64,000 nt of DNA, taken from Stagnimonas sp. (GTDB lineage: Bacteria > Pseudomonadota > Gammaproteobacteria > Nevskiales > Nevskiaceae). Position numbers and translations under genes: made by a program. Of this stretch, positions 27,378 to 36,745 are shown one piece after another. The first letter of the stretch is position 1. Each line of letters opens with the position of its first letter. Location of the stretch: contig JAUYNO010000051.1 in the NCBI GenBank assembly GCA_030696045.1, positions 1 through 64,000 of the forward strand, written 5' to 3'. Below the pieces are notes generated by a model. That model made no database searches. It saw only the letters and a program-made list of their open reading frames with translations, and was not told the DNA's origin.

Positions 27378-30300
27378 ATGTCCGCCTACGTCTTCGCCCA
27401 GCCCCTGCCCGAACGCGACGCCCTGCGCCGCGCCATCTCCGCCGCCTACCTCGCCGACGAAACCGCCCTGGTCAACAAGCTGCTGGGCCTCGCCGCCCTG
27501 CCCAGCGAACACGCCAGCCTGGTGGTGCGCCAGGCCGCCGGCTGGGTCGAGCGGGTGCGCCGGCTGAAGAACGAGCAGTCGCCGCTCGATGCCTTCATGC
27601 AGCAGTACGACCTGTCGAGCGAGGAAGGCGTGCTGCTGATGTGCCTGGCCGAGGCGCTGCTGCGCATCCCCGACGACGCCACCGCCGACAAGCTGATCGC
27701 CGACAAGCTCGGCGATGCCGACTGGGAATCCCATTTCGGCAAATCAGACTCACTGTTCGTCAACGCCGGCACCTGGGGCCTGATGCTGACCGGCAAGATC
27801 GTCAAGCTGGCGCCCGACACCACCTCCAATTTCCGCCAGGCGCTCAACAAGCTGGTGGCGAAGTCGACCGAGCCGGTGATCCAGCTCGCGGTGCGGCAGG
27901 CGATGCGGCTGATGGGCTCGCAGTTCGTGATGGGCCGTACCATCAACGAAGCGCTGAAGAACGCCCGCAGCAAGGCGCATCGAACCTACCTGCACAGTTA
28001 CGACATGCTCGGCGAGGCCGCACTCACCGGCGCCGACGCCGAGCGCTACTTCAAGGCCTACCAGGACGCCATCGCCGCCATCGGCAAGGCGGTGCGCGAG
28101 GATGCGGTGTTCGCCCAGGCGCCGATCTACGGCCGCCCGAACATCTCGGTGAAACTCTCGGCCCTGCATCCGCGCTACGAACTGGCCAAGCGCGCCCGCG
28201 TGCTCAGCGAACTGGTGCCGAAGCTGCTGGCGCTGGCGGTACAGGCCAAGAACGAGGGCATCGGCCTGACCGTCGATGCCGAGGAAGCGGACCGACTCGA
28301 ACTCTCGCTCGACGTGATCGAATCGGTCTACGCCGATGCCTCACTGGAAGGCTACGAAGGCTTCGGCCTGGCGGTGCAGGCCTTCCAGAAGCGCGGCCTC
28401 GCCGTGGTCGACTGGCTGGAGCAGCTCGCCCGCCGCGTCGGTCGCAAGCTCGCCGTGCGCCTGGTCAAGGGCGCCTACTGGGACACCGAGGTCAAGCGCT
28501 CGCAGGAGCAGGGGCTGGCCGGCTATCCGGTGTACACCCGCAAGGCCAATACCGACGTCGCCTACCTCGCCTGCGCCCGCCGCCTGCTAGCCGCGCGTGA
28601 GGTGTTCTACCCCATGCTCGCCACCCACAACGCCCACACCGTCGCGGCGGTGCGCGCCTACGCTGGCGACGAGCTGGGCTACGAATTCCAGCGCCTGCAC
28701 GGCATGGGCGAGGCGCTGTACCAGATCGTCAAGGAAGACCTGCCCCTGCCCTGCCGCGTCTACTCGCCGGTGGGCTCGCACGAGGACCTGCTGCCCTATC
28801 TGGTGCGGCGGCTGCTGGAGAACGGCGCCAACACCTCCTTCGTCAACCGCATCTTCGACGACAACACGCCGCCGGAATCCCTGGTCGCCGACCCGGTCGC
28901 GGCGGTGCGCGCGCTGGCGGTGAAGATCAACCCGCACCTGCCGCTGCCGGCCGAGCTGTATGGCGCCGAGCGGCGCAATTCGGCGGGACTGTTCCTCAGT
29001 TCGGAACCGGACCTGCAAGCGCTGGCCGCTCAGCTCGCGGCCACGACGGCACCCGGCCACGCCGTGTCGCTGACCGCCAGCCCGGCCATGCCCGGCGAAA
29101 CCCAAGCGGTCACCAACCCCGCCGACCGCCGCCAGAAGCTGGGCGAGTGGACAGCACTGCACCTGACCGCCGTGCCGGCGCTGATCGCCGAGGCCCGCAC
29201 CGCCCAGCCGCGCTGGAACGCCCAGTCCGCCGATGCCCGCGCCTCGATCCTGGAGCGTGCCGCCGACCGCCTGGAAGCCGACCCCGCCGTCTACCTGCAA
29301 CTGTTGCTGCGGGAGGCCGGCAAGACCCTGTCCGACGCCAACGCCGAGGTGCGCGAGGCAGTGGACTTCCTGCGCTACTACGCCGCGCAGGCGCGCCGGC
29401 TCATGAGCACACCGACCACCCTGCCCGGCCCCACCGGCGAGCACAACGAGCTGCAGCTGCACGGCAAGGGCGTGTTCGTCTGCATCTCGCCCTGGAACTT
29501 CCCGCTCGCCATCTTCGCCGGTCAGATCGCCGCCGCGCTGGCCGCCGGCAATGCGGTGATCGCCAAGCCGGCCGAGCAGACCAATCTGATCGCCCACGCC
29601 TTCGCGCAACTGCTGCACGAGGCCGGCGTGCCGCGCGCGGTGCTGCAGCTGGCACTGGGCGACGGCCTGATCGGTGGCGCCCTGGTGGGCGCCGAGGGCA
29701 TCGCCGGCGTCGCCTTCACCGGCTCGGTCGAAGTGGCGCAGAAGATCAACCGCAGCCTCGCCGCCAAGCCCGGCCCCATCGCCACCCTGATCGCCGAAAC
29801 CGGCGGCCAGAACGCGATGATCGTCGATAGCTCGGCGCTCCCCGAGCAGGTGGTGAAGGACGCCATCAACAGCGCCTTCTATTCCGCCGGCCAGCGTTGC
29901 AGCGCTCTGCGCGTGCTCTGCGTGCAGAGCGAGATCGCCGACAAGGTCGCGCATCTGCTCGCCGGTGCGATGCAGGAGCTGGTGATCGGTGATCCGGCTC
30001 TGCTGGCGACCGATATTGGTCCGGTGATCGACGAGGAAGCGCGCAGCAAGCTGCAGGCCCACGCCGAAGTCATGCGTCGCGACGGCAAGCGCATCGGCGA
30101 AGTACTGCTGCCGGCCGGTACCGAGTTCGGCAGCTTCGTGTCACCGCTGGCGGTGGAGATGGACAGCCTGTCGCAGCTGCGCGAGGAGCAGTTCGGCCCG
30201 ATCCTGCACTTGGTCCGCTTCGAGTCCGATCAGCTGGAGAGCCTGATCGAGCAGATCAACGCGCTCGGCTACGGCCTGACCCTGGGCGTGCACTCGCGCA

Positions 30301-30536
30301 TCGAGCGCACCTGGCGCACCGTGCAGGCGCGGGCGCAGGTCGGCAACACCTACATCAATCGCGGCATGACCGGCGCGGTGGTGGGCGTGCAGCCCTTCGG
30401 CGGCGAAGGCCTGAGCGGCACCGGCCCCAAGGCCGGCGGCCCGCACTACCTGCTGCGCTTCATCAGCGAGCGGACCTTGACCGTGAACACCTCCGCAGTC
30501 GGTGGCAACGCACGACTGCTGGCCGCCAGCGCCTGA
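27378..30536 (+). CDS. putA: Bifunctional proline dehydrogenase / L-glutamate gamma-semialdehyde dehydrogenase
   Basis: 1052 residues from MSAYVFAQPL (27378). The N-terminal half is the FAD-dependent proline dehydrogenase barrel (NISVKLSALHPRYE, LTVDAEEADRLELSL, VRLVKGAYWDTEVKR). The C-terminal half is the NAD-dependent aldehyde dehydrogenase (CISPWNFPLAIFAGQ, AETGGQNAMIVD with the base Glu, and SAGQRCSALRVL with catalytic Cys841). No ribbon-helix-helix domain is present at the N-terminus, so this is a non-regulatory type A PutA. It oxidises proline to glutamate at the inner membrane face and passes electrons to quinones. Confidence 0.97.
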   Translation: MSAYVFAQPLPERDALRRAISAAYLADETALVNKLLGLAALPSEHASLVVRQAAGWVERVRRLKNEQSPLDAFMQQYDLSSEEGVLLMCLAEALLRIPDDATADKLIADKLGDADWESHFGKSDSLFVNAGTWGLMLTGKIVKLAPDTTSNFRQALNKLVAKSTEPVIQLAVRQAMRLMGSQFVMGRTINEALKNARSKAHRTYLHSYDMLGEAALTGADAERYFKAYQDAIAAIGKAVREDAVFAQAPIYGRPNISVKLSALHPRYELAKRARVLSELVPKLLALAVQAKNEGIGLTVDAEEADRLELSLDVIESVYADASLEGYEGFGLAVQAFQKRGLAVVDWLEQLARRVGRKLAVRLVKGAYWDTEVKRSQEQGLAGYPVYTRKANTDVAYLACARRLLAAREVFYPMLATHNAHTVAAVRAYAGDELGYEFQRLHGMGEALYQIVKEDLPLPCRVYSPVGSHEDLLPYLVRRLLENGANTSFVNRIFDDNTPPESLVADPVAAVRALAVKINPHLPLPAELYGAERRNSAGLFLSSEPDLQALAAQLAATTAPGHAVSLTASPAMPGETQAVTNPADRRQKLGEWTALHLTAVPALIAEARTAQPRWNAQSADARASILERAADRLEADPAVYLQLLLREAGKTLSDANAEVREAVDFLRYYAAQARRLMSTPTTLPGPTGEHNELQLHGKGVFVCISPWNFPLAIFAGQIAAALAAGNAVIAKPAEQTNLIAHAFAQLLHEAGVPRAVLQLALGDGLIGGALVGAEGIAGVAFTGSVEVAQKINRSLAAKPGPIATLIAETGGQNAMIVDSSALPEQVVKDAINSAFYSAGQRCSALRVLCVQSEIADKVAHLLAGAMQELVIGDPALLATDIGPVIDEEARSKLQAHAEVMRRDGKRIGEVLLPAGTEFGSFVSPLAVEMDSLSQLREEQFGPILHLVRFESDQLESLIEQINALGYGLTLGVHSRIERTWRTVQARAQVGNTYINRGMTGAVVGVQPFGGEGLSGTGPKAGGPHYLLRFISERTLTVNTSAVGGNARLLAASA

Positions 30537-30558
30537 GGTGAACCAGGGACGGCGCCGT

Positions 30559-30789
30559 TCAGCGCGGCGCCGTTTCGAGACTGCAAGCCAGCCGCAGACC
30601 GGGCTGGCTGTCGCAGCCCGCGTCGGCCCGAGCCGGCTTGCTCAGTGCCGGCCGCTGGCCGAGGTCGTCGGAACCCGCCGGCGCGCTGTTCGCCATCAAG
30701 GCGCCGAACAGCGAACCCGCCGCGAACATCGTCAGCAACAGCACGCGGCGGCGGCGGCGCCATTCCATTTCATCGTAGATCCGCAGCAT
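30559..30789 (-). CDS. Small membrane-anchored protein, unknown function
   Basis: 76 residues from MLRIYDEMEW (30789). A basic stretch (WRRRRR) precedes one hydrophobic helix (VLLLTMFAAGSLFGALMA), then a polar C-terminal tail with two Cys. It lies 100 bases after the DUF4097 gene in the same direction and could be the last gene of the sigma-factor cluster. Its end faces the end of putA. No family recognised; codon use is similar to its neighbours. It could be spurious. Confidence 0.45.
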   Translation of the reverse strand: MLRIYDEMEWRRRRRVLLLTMFAAGSLFGALMANSAPAGSDDLGQRPALSKPARADAGCDSQPGLRLACSLETAPR

Positions 30790-30889
30790 GGGACATTCCG
30801 TGTCGGGGCATGCCGACAGTGGAACCGCTGTGCGGGCCCGCCATCCGTGGCGGGCGATGGACGGCGCAGTGGCGCCGACCAGAGCGAAC

Positions 30890-31771
30890 TCAGCGCTTTT
30901 CCAGGCTGACGTCGCCGGAGAAGCTGGTGAGACTGATGTTGCCGCGACCGTCACCGAGCTTGAGCACGGTGCGGCGGCCATCGGCAGTCGGCGACACGCC
31001 TTCGAAGTCGCAGCGCTTCTCGCCGCTGAAGGTCTTCAAGGTGACCTGCGCCGACAGCGCCGCCGGGGCATCGAAGCGGACATCGCCGGACAGCGACTCG
31101 GCCTTGACCAGGGCGTCCGGCGCCGCCGCGCCGTGGATGTCGACGTCACCGGAAACCGACTTCAGTTCCAGCCGGGAGAACACGCCGCCCTCGATGCGGA
31201 CGTCGCCGGACACCGACTCGGCGCTCAGCTCGCCGGCCGCGCCCTGCACATCGGCATCGCCGCTGACCGTGCTGACCTTGGTGTTGGTCGCGTGCGGCGC
31301 CAGCACCGTCAGGTCACCGCTGACGGTCTGCGCGCTCACGGATCGGGAATTCACCTCGATCTGCACGTCGCCGCTCACGGTGCGCGCCAGCAGATCACCC
31401 TTGAGGCCCCGCACGATCAGGTCGGCGCTGGTGCCGTCGAGGGTCAGCGCCACGCCGGCCGGCACCCGCAGCCGCAGCTGGGTGTCGTCGTAGGCGCCGT
31501 AGCGCTCGGCTTTCTTGGTGCGCACTTCGACCCGCAGGTCGGCGGCGCTGCCGCTGATGTCGACCTTCTCGACGTTGTCGGCGAGCAGGGCGGCGATGTC
31601 GAGCGTGGCCTTGTCCCAGGCTTCGACCTCGATCACGCCGGCGACATTGCGGACATTCAGCCGGGCCTCGGCATTGAGCGGACGGCTGTCGGAAAACTCA
31701 CGGGGCGCGGCCTGCGCCAGGCTGATGCCCAGCATCAGGCTGGCAAAGACGGGAATGGTGGTATGTCGCAT
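30890..31771 (-). CDS. DUF4097 family exported protein with SVSGDV repeats
   Basis: 293 residues with a signal peptide (FASLMLGISLAQA). The body is a right-handed beta-helix-like repeat with the recurring motif TVSGDV/SVSGDV at about 15-25 residue spacing (seven or more copies), typical of DUF4097 putative adhesin proteins. It is likely periplasmic or surface associated. The gene lies 17 bases after the putative anti-sigma gene, so it is probably part of the sigma-factor operon and may be an output or sensor of an envelope response. The function of DUF4097 is not known. Confidence 0.87.
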   Translation of the reverse strand: MRHTTIPVFASLMLGISLAQAAPREFSDSRPLNAEARLNVRNVAGVIEVEAWDKATLDIAALLADNVEKVDISGSAADLRVEVRTKKAERYGAYDDTQLRLRVPAGVALTLDGTSADLIVRGLKGDLLARTVSGDVQIEVNSRSVSAQTVSGDLTVLAPHATNTKVSTVSGDADVQGAAGELSAESVSGDVRIEGGVFSRLELKSVSGDVDIHGAAAPDALVKAESLSGDVRFDAPAALSAQVTLKTFSGEKRCDFEGVSPTADGRRTVLKLGDGRGNISLTSFSGDVSLEKR

Positions 31772-31788
31772 GGCTAGCTACTCCTTCT

Positions 31789-32433
31789 TCAATCGTGTTC
31801 GGTGCTGATCAGGCCCTGCAAGGCATCGCGCTGGGACTCGGCGGTGCTCAGCAGGTCCTTCAGGGATTCGGATTCCGGGTCTTCGCGCAGGGCGCGGCGC
31901 AGTTCGCGCTCGGCCTGAGCAATGAGCTTGAGGTTGGCGCGCATCAGGGTGCGCTGATGGCCGCCGGTGCGGACCGGGCGGGCGGCGAAGCGGCTGGAGG
32001 CGCGGTAACCGACCGTCACCAAGCCGCTGTCGGGCACGCCCTGGTCGTCGGGCAGGCCATCCCAGGACTCGCTGCGCAGGGTACGCACCTGCTTGGGCAG
32101 GCGGTCGGCCAGCTCCTCGCCGGGCGGCCCCCAGACCGTGGCCGCCTCGCCTTCGCCGGCGCCGATGCCGGCGGTGCCGAGGCTGGCGACCTGCACCGGC
32201 GCGACGGCGTCGGGGGCATCCGGGCTGCGCAGCAGCAGGCCGGCCAGGGTGGCGACGCAGACGCTCGCCGCCAGGGCATAGGTCCAGGGCGCGCTGCGGC
32301 GCCGGCGCGGCGGCAGCCGCGCCTCGATGCCGGCCCAGAGATCGCGCGACGGCAGCCGCTCGCGGGCCAGCTGATCCAGGCCCGGGACCGGCGACTCGCC
32401 GTCGAGATCGGAACGATCCGGACGCGTGTTCAT
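31789..32433 (-). CDS. Putative anti-sigma factor, single-pass membrane protein
   Basis: 214 residues from MNTRPDRSDL (32433). A cytoplasmic N-terminal region of about 50 residues (LARERLPSRDLWAGIEARLP) is followed by one transmembrane helix (YALAASVCVATLAGLLL) and a periplasmic part of about 140 residues with a C-terminal helical segment (LMRANLKLIAQAERELRRAL). It overlaps the sigma factor gene by ATGA, which is typical for ECF sigma/anti-sigma pairs. No zinc-binding HxxxCxxC motif is visible, so the anti-sigma role rests on layout rather than on a domain match. Confidence 0.7.
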   Translation of the reverse strand: MNTRPDRSDLDGESPVPGLDQLARERLPSRDLWAGIEARLPPRRRRSAPWTYALAASVCVATLAGLLLRSPDAPDAVAPVQVASLGTAGIGAGEGEAATVWGPPGEELADRLPKQVRTLRSESWDGLPDDQGVPDSGLVTVGYRASSRFAARPVRTGGHQRTLMRANLKLIAQAERELRRALREDPESESLKDLLSTAESQRDALQGLISTEHD

Positions 32434-33056
32434 GACAACCACTCCTTCATCAGTTTGCGGGCGCGGTGCAGTTGCGCCTTGGAGGTGCCGACCGCAATTC
32501 CGGTCGCGGCGGCAATCTCATCGTGCTGCCAACCTTCCAGGTCGTGCAGGACCAATACGGCGCGGGCGCCCTTCGGGAGGCGCGCCAGCGCCCGTTCGAT
32601 ATCGACCCGGTCGCCGAGGCTGGCGGTCGGGGTATGGCAGGGCTCGGGGATGCCGCTCTCGACCGCGTCCTCGAAGCTGGTCCAGCGCTTCAGCAGACGG
32701 TGCTCGCCGAGTACCACGTTGACGGTCAGCCGGTGCAGCCAAGTCGAGAACGCGGCCTCGCCTCGGAAGCTCGCCAGCTTCTCCCAGGCACGCACGAAGG
32801 CGTCCTGCGCGGCTTGGTCGGCCTTGGCCGAATCACCGTCACACAGGCGCCAGCACAGGCCGTAGACCTTGCCGATGTGGCGCCGATACAGGCGCTCGAA
32901 GGCCTTGGCATCGCCCTGGGTGGCGGCGCGCACGTCCCGGCTGTCATCGTTGGTGACGGCCGCCGGGGCCGCGGCCAGCCTGGCCATCGGCACCGATTCG
33001 TTGGCTACATCGGCGATGGGCAGGGGCATGTCGAGGCTGGTGGCACTGAAGTCCAT
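32430..33056 (-). CDS. ECF-type RNA polymerase sigma factor
   Basis: 208 residues from MDFSATSLDM (33056). Region 2 (AFERLYRRHIGKVYGLCWRL, QDAFVRAWEKLASFRGEAAF-STWLHRLTVNV) and region 4 (LPKGARAVLVLHDLEGWQHD, EIAAATGIAVGTSKAQLHRAR) are complete; regions 1 and 3 are absent as in ECF factors. A 50-residue N-terminal tail precedes region 2. It heads the operon sigma, anti-sigma, DUF4097 and probably regulates it. The target promoter is unknown. Confidence 0.93.
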   Translation of the reverse strand: MDFSATSLDMPLPIADVANESVPMARLAAAPAAVTNDDSRDVRAATQGDAKAFERLYRRHIGKVYGLCWRLCDGDSAKADQAAQDAFVRAWEKLASFRGEAAFSTWLHRLTVNVVLGEHRLLKRWTSFEDAVESGIPEPCHTPTASLGDRVDIERALARLPKGARAVLVLHDLEGWQHDEIAAATGIAVGTSKAQLHRARKLMKEWLS

Positions 33057-33196
33057 GTCGCTTCGATGGTCTTCGGGCTTGCCGGGTTTAAACACGGCGC
33101 CAGCCTTGCCCACACGGGGCCGGGCGGCGGGCCGCCGGCCGGGGACGCTGGGTATGATCGGGGGCCGCCATCCGCCTATCCTCGCGCCCCGTCACC

Positions 33197-33820
33197 GTGA
33201 ACGCCACTACCCTGTTCCTGACCGCGGCCGGCGCCCATCTGCTGGCGGTGATGAGCCCCGGCCCGGATTTCGCCATGGTGCTGCGCCAGACCCTGGCCCA
33301 CGGCCGGGCCGCCGGCCTGCGCACCGCCTGGGGCATCGCCGCCGGCATCGTCTTTCATGTCGCCTATGCGCTGTTCGGGCTGGGCTGGCTGCTGCAGCAG
33401 CTGCCCTGGCTGCTGACCGGCCTGCGCTACGCCGGCGCCGGCTTCCTGATCTGGATCGGCAGCCGCGCCCTGCGCGCCCGGCCCGCCGCCGCGCCGGCTG
33501 CCGCCGAGTCAACGACCCCTGCCGACCGCCACGACTTCGGCGTCGGCCTGCTCACCAACCTGCTCAACCCCAAGGCGACCCTGTTCTTCGTCGCGCTCTG
33601 CTCGGCCCTGCTGACCACGCCCACCTCGCTGGGCCTGAAGGCGGCGCTGGCGGCCTGGATCGTGCTGAGCACCGGAATCTGGTTCAGTGTGGTGGCACTG
33701 GCGCTGAGTCAGCGGCAGGCGCGCGAACGCCTAGCGCGCCACGCCCACCGCATCGACCGGGCCATGGGCGCGATCCTGGTGCTGCTAGGCCTGGCCATGC
33801 TGTTGTCACCGCCGGGCTGA
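33197..33820 (+). CDS. LysE/RhtB family amino acid exporter
   Basis: 207 residues starting at a GTG (33197). Motifs AVMSPGPDFAMVLRQTLAHG and the LLTNLLNPKATLFFVAL segment are diagnostic of the LysE/RhtB family; six hydrophobic helices are visible. It exports amino acids such as homoserine, threonine or lysine across the inner membrane; the substrate cannot be read from sequence. TATGAT at 33153-33158 is a possible -10 box. Divergent from the sigma factor operon. Confidence 0.9.
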   Translation: MNATTLFLTAAGAHLLAVMSPGPDFAMVLRQTLAHGRAAGLRTAWGIAAGIVFHVAYALFGLGWLLQQLPWLLTGLRYAGAGFLIWIGSRALRARPAAAPAAAESTTPADRHDFGVGLLTNLLNPKATLFFVALCSALLTTPTSLGLKAALAAWIVLSTGIWFSVVALALSQRQARERLARHAHRIDRAMGAILVLLGLAMLLSPPG

Positions 33821-33854
33821 GGCCAGGGAGCTGGCGCCCCGGCCGACCGCGCGC

Positions 33855-34583
33855 TCAGCGCCCAATCCAGGGGCTGACCTCGCCGTCGCTGCACAGCTCG
33901 TAGACCTGCAAGGGATCGGTGCCGGACAGGCCATCCGCGCCCGCGGTGTTCTGGTTGTTGGAATAGAACAGTTCCACCGCGTCGTAGGGCTTGCTGGCGG
34001 TCAGGAACAGGTACTGGTTGGGCAGTTCCTCACCGCCGGGAAAGTTCCAGACCGAGTAATAGGCATTGGCACCGCTGGCAGCGACCGGCAGTTCGGCGCT
34101 GATCGCGCGCTCCTGCTCGACGCCGTCGAGATAGGTCCGCAGTTCCAAGGCGCTGCTGATTCCGGTCTGGATCACCGCACCACCATCACCTCCGTCCGGC
34201 AAGGTGAGAAAAGCGCCAGCGCGCTGGCCGGCGGCGTAGACGATGCCGTCCTGCGCGGTCGCCCGCAGCGCCGCGCCCTGAGGGTAGAGGGCGCTGTTGA
34301 CCGCCATTTCCGCGAAGGTGCCGGCTTGGTCGTCGCCGGCGGCGGCGGCATTGCCGATGGCGCAGTCCAGGCAGCCGGGATCGACCTGCTGGGCCAGCTG
34401 CGCGCCGCCGCCGTGAATGCTGTCGCAGCGGGCACTGATTGTGCTCGGCGTGCTGCCGGGCGGGACCGGCGTGGGCGCGGAGACTTCGGCGGCGCCACCG
34501 CCACCCGACCCGCCGCAGGCGGCCAGCCCCAAGCCCACGCCGAGCAGTACGGCCGGACCGGCCCCCAGATAGCTTGATCGCAT
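33855..34583 (-). CDS. Lipoprotein, unknown function
   Basis: 242 residues from MRSSYLGAGP (34583). The signal ends in the lipobox LAAC followed by a Gly/Ser spacer (GGSGGGG). Four further Cys occur in two groups (ARCDS, GCLDC and near the end YELCSDG), suggesting disulfides in the envelope. No recognised domain. The stretch DGVEQERAISAELP and a Tyr/Phe-rich C-terminal region suggest a beta-rich fold. It lies between a LysE exporter and the TetR regulator, oriented with the latter. Confidence 0.75.
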   Translation of the reverse strand: MRSSYLGAGPAVLLGVGLGLAACGGSGGGGAAEVSAPTPVPPGSTPSTISARCDSIHGGGAQLAQQVDPGCLDCAIGNAAAAGDDQAGTFAEMAVNSALYPQGAALRATAQDGIVYAAGQRAGAFLTLPDGGDGGAVIQTGISSALELRTYLDGVEQERAISAELPVAASGANAYYSVWNFPGGEELPNQYLFLTASKPYDAVELFYSNNQNTAGADGLSGTDPLQVYELCSDGEVSPWIGR

Positions 34584-34686
34584 GCATTTCCCCGGTTGGT
34601 CGCGGCCGCATTTCCCAATGCCAGCCGTCACACGGCCCCTCGCCGTGTGTTGCCTAACGCTGCCGCAGCCGGGGCGTTGACCAGGT

Positions 34687-35316
34687 CTAGGCTGGCTGCC
34701 GGGCGATGGCCCGCCAGAGCATCCCGAACAGCACGTTGGCCTGGGCCGTGAGTGGCTCCTTCTGGCCACGGTGGATGTGCATCTGCACCAGCCGGCCGAG
34801 CACGCCCATGATGTAGTCAAGCAGGATTTTCTCGCTCACCTCGTCGGTCAGCACACCCTTCTGGCGGCCTTCCTGCAGCACCTTGATGAAGGTGCCGAAC
34901 AGCGCCGGGTTCTGGTAGTTCTCCTGCTTGCGCCAGGTGTTGACGTAGACGCTGCTCATCACGATCTGCGCCACCTTGGGGTTCTTGTCGAAGAAGTCGA
35001 GCGTGACCCAGAACACCTTGCGCAGGCGCTCCTTGTAGTCCTCGATGCCCTGCAGGTGGTCGATCATTCGCGCCGCCAGCAGGCCGAGCCAGGAGTCCAG
35101 GCCGGAGAACAGCAGCGCCTCCTTGCTGCCGTAGTACTTGTAGAGCGTCTGCAGGCTGACATTGGCGCCGCGGGCGATCTCGATCAGGCCAACGCGATGG
35201 AATTCGCGCTCCGAGAAGATGTCCAGTACGGCTTGCTCGATGCGGGCGCGGGTGGCCGGGTCGATGCGGCTGGCCGCGCTGCCATCGGCCTTGGATTCGC
35301 TGCTCTTGCTCTTCAT
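34687..35316 (-). CDS. TetR family transcriptional regulator, probable controller of the fatty acid island
   Basis: 209 residues from MKSKSSESKA (35316), preceded by AAGGAT. The DNA-binding helix-turn-helix is at about residues 15-60 (EQAVLDIFSEREFHRVGLIE-IARGANVSLQTLYKYYGSKEALL), followed by a helical ligand domain. It diverges from fadA with a 195-bp shared region, the common position of a local repressor. By analogy with fatty-acid-responsive TetR proteins (PsrA/FadR types) it could sense acyl-CoA, but the ligand domain gives no specific match. Confidence 0.9.
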   Translation of the reverse strand: MKSKSSESKADGSAASRIDPATRARIEQAVLDIFSEREFHRVGLIEIARGANVSLQTLYKYYGSKEALLFSGLDSWLGLLAARMIDHLQGIEDYKERLRKVFWVTLDFFDKNPKVAQIVMSSVYVNTWRKQENYQNPALFGTFIKVLQEGRQKGVLTDEVSEKILLDYIMGVLGRLVQMHIHRGQKEPLTAQANVLFGMLWRAIARQPA

Positions 35317-35378
35317 TCCGTAACGATCCTTACTGTCCTGACTGGCCGAACCGACAGGCCGCCGCTGTCGATCCTGCA

Positions 35379-35407
35379 TTGACGCGAAAATAAAGGCTAC
35401 CTATGCT
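35379..35407 (+). promoter_or_regulatory. Predicted sigma-70 promoter for the fadA-fadB genes
   Basis: TTGACG (35379-35384) and TATGCT (35402-35407) are 17 bases apart, close to the consensus. They lie about 105 bases before the fadA start, in the divergent region with the TetR gene. Confidence 0.55.
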
Positions 35408-35511
35408 CCGGCCGCTACCTTCCGTCCGGTATGCAGTGTGACACCGGCGGCCGTATCGGCAGCGCTTGAATGGCGCTGATCGTAATTCAGATTACCGACC
35501 CGGACAAGACC

Positions 35512-36717
35512 ATGACCGACGCCTATATTTTCGATGCCGTCCGCACCCCGCGCGGCAAGGGCAAGAAGGACGGCAGCCTCCACGAGGTGACGCCGATCCA
35601 CCTGCTGAAGAACCTCTTCGACGCCCTGCGCGAGCGCAACGCGCTCGACACCTCGTACGTGGATGACGTGGTACTCGGCTGCGTCACCGCGGTCGGCGAA
35701 CAGGGCGCGGACATCGCCCGCATCGCGGCGCTCTACGCCGGCTGGCACGAGTCGGTCGCTGGCGTCACCCTCAACCGCTTCTGCGCCTCGGGCCTGGAAG
35801 CCGTGAACCTCGCCGCCATGAAGGTAATGAGCGGTCAGGAGCGCCTGGTGGTGGCCGGCGGCATCGAGAGCATGTCGCGCTGGGCCATGGGCAGCGACGG
35901 CGGCGCGATGGTGATGGACCCGCGCGTCAATGGCGCGATCGGCTTTGCCCCACAGGGCATCGGCGCCGATCTGATTGCCAGCCTGGAAGGCTTCAGCCGC
36001 GCCGACGTCGACCAGTTCGCGGTGCGCTCGCACCAGCGCGCGGCAGCGGCACAGGCAGCCGGCTACTTCGACAAGACACGAGTCCCGGTAAAGGACGTCA
36101 ACGGCCTCACCGTACTCGACCACGACGAGACCATCCGCGCCAGCACCACGCTGGAGACGCTGGCGGGGCTGAAACCCAGCTTCGCCGACATGGGCGCGAT
36201 GGGCTTCGACGCCACGGCTCTGCGCAAGTACACCACGGTCGAGAAGATCGAGCACGTCCACCATGCCGGCAACAGCTCAGGCATCGTCGACGGCGCCGCG
36301 CTGATGCTGATCGGCAGCTTCGACATGGGCGTGAAACTGGGCCTGAAGCCGCGCGCCCGCATCAAGGCCTGCGCGGTCACCGGCAGCGAGCCGACCATCA
36401 TGCTCACCGGCATCGGCCCGGCCTCGAAGAAGGCGCTGAAGCAGGCCGGCATGAGTGCCAAGGACATCGACCTCTACGAGATCAACGAGGCCTTCGCCGC
36501 CGTGGTGCTGCGTGCCGCCCGCGACCTCGACGTGCCGCTCGACAAGATCAATGTCAACGGCGGCTCCATCGCCATGGGCCATCCGCTCGGCGCCACCGGC
36601 TGCCTCATCCTCGGCGCCCTGCTCGACGAGCTGGAGCGCAGCGGCAAACAGACCGGCCTCGCCTCGCTCTGCGTCGGCGGCGGCATGGGTATCGCGACCA
36701 TCATCGAGCGCGTGTGA
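35512..36717 (+). CDS. fadA: Acetyl-CoA C-acyltransferase (thiolase) of beta-oxidation
   Basis: 401 residues from [10 protein letters not shown] (35512). Thiolase residues are complete: Cys91 in [11 protein letters not shown], the [15 protein letters not shown] histidine motif and the C-terminal CVGGGMG. It cleaves 3-ketoacyl-CoA in the last step of beta-oxidation. Internal [16 protein letters not shown] is also typical. It is the first gene downstream of the TetR-linked promoter; fadB follows after 28 bases. Confidence 0.94.
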   Translation: MTDAYIFDAVRTPRGKGKKDGSLHEVTPIHLLKNLFDALRERNALDTSYVDDVVLGCVTAVGEQGADIARIAALYAGWHESVAGVTLNRFCASGLEAVNLAAMKVMSGQERLVVAGGIESMSRWAMGSDGGAMVMDPRVNGAIGFAPQGIGADLIASLEGFSRADVDQFAVRSHQRAAAAQAAGYFDKTRVPVKDVNGLTVLDHDETIRASTTLETLAGLKPSFADMGAMGFDATALRKYTTVEKIEHVHHAGNSSGIVDGAALMLIGSFDMGVKLGLKPRARIKACAVTGSEPTIMLTGIGPASKKALKQAGMSAKDIDLYEINEAFAAVVLRAARDLDVPLDKINVNGGSIAMGHPLGATGCLILGALLDELERSGKQTGLASLCVGGGMGIATIIERV

Positions 36718-36745
36718 GCGCCCTGACCCAGAACCGGAGCAGACC

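Noticed and set aside
26537-27379. ORFs in several frames carrying GDGRRET or LPSPVSR repeats
   Set aside because: They are translations of the GGGAGAC array. The flanking parts are real only as cutA and the GNAT gene in their own frames.
36455-36745. N-terminal extension of FadB in the ORF track
   Set aside because: Overlaps the fadA 3' end in another frame and is Ser/Pro/Thr-rich; the ATG at 36746 has a ribosome site and begins the crotonase domain.
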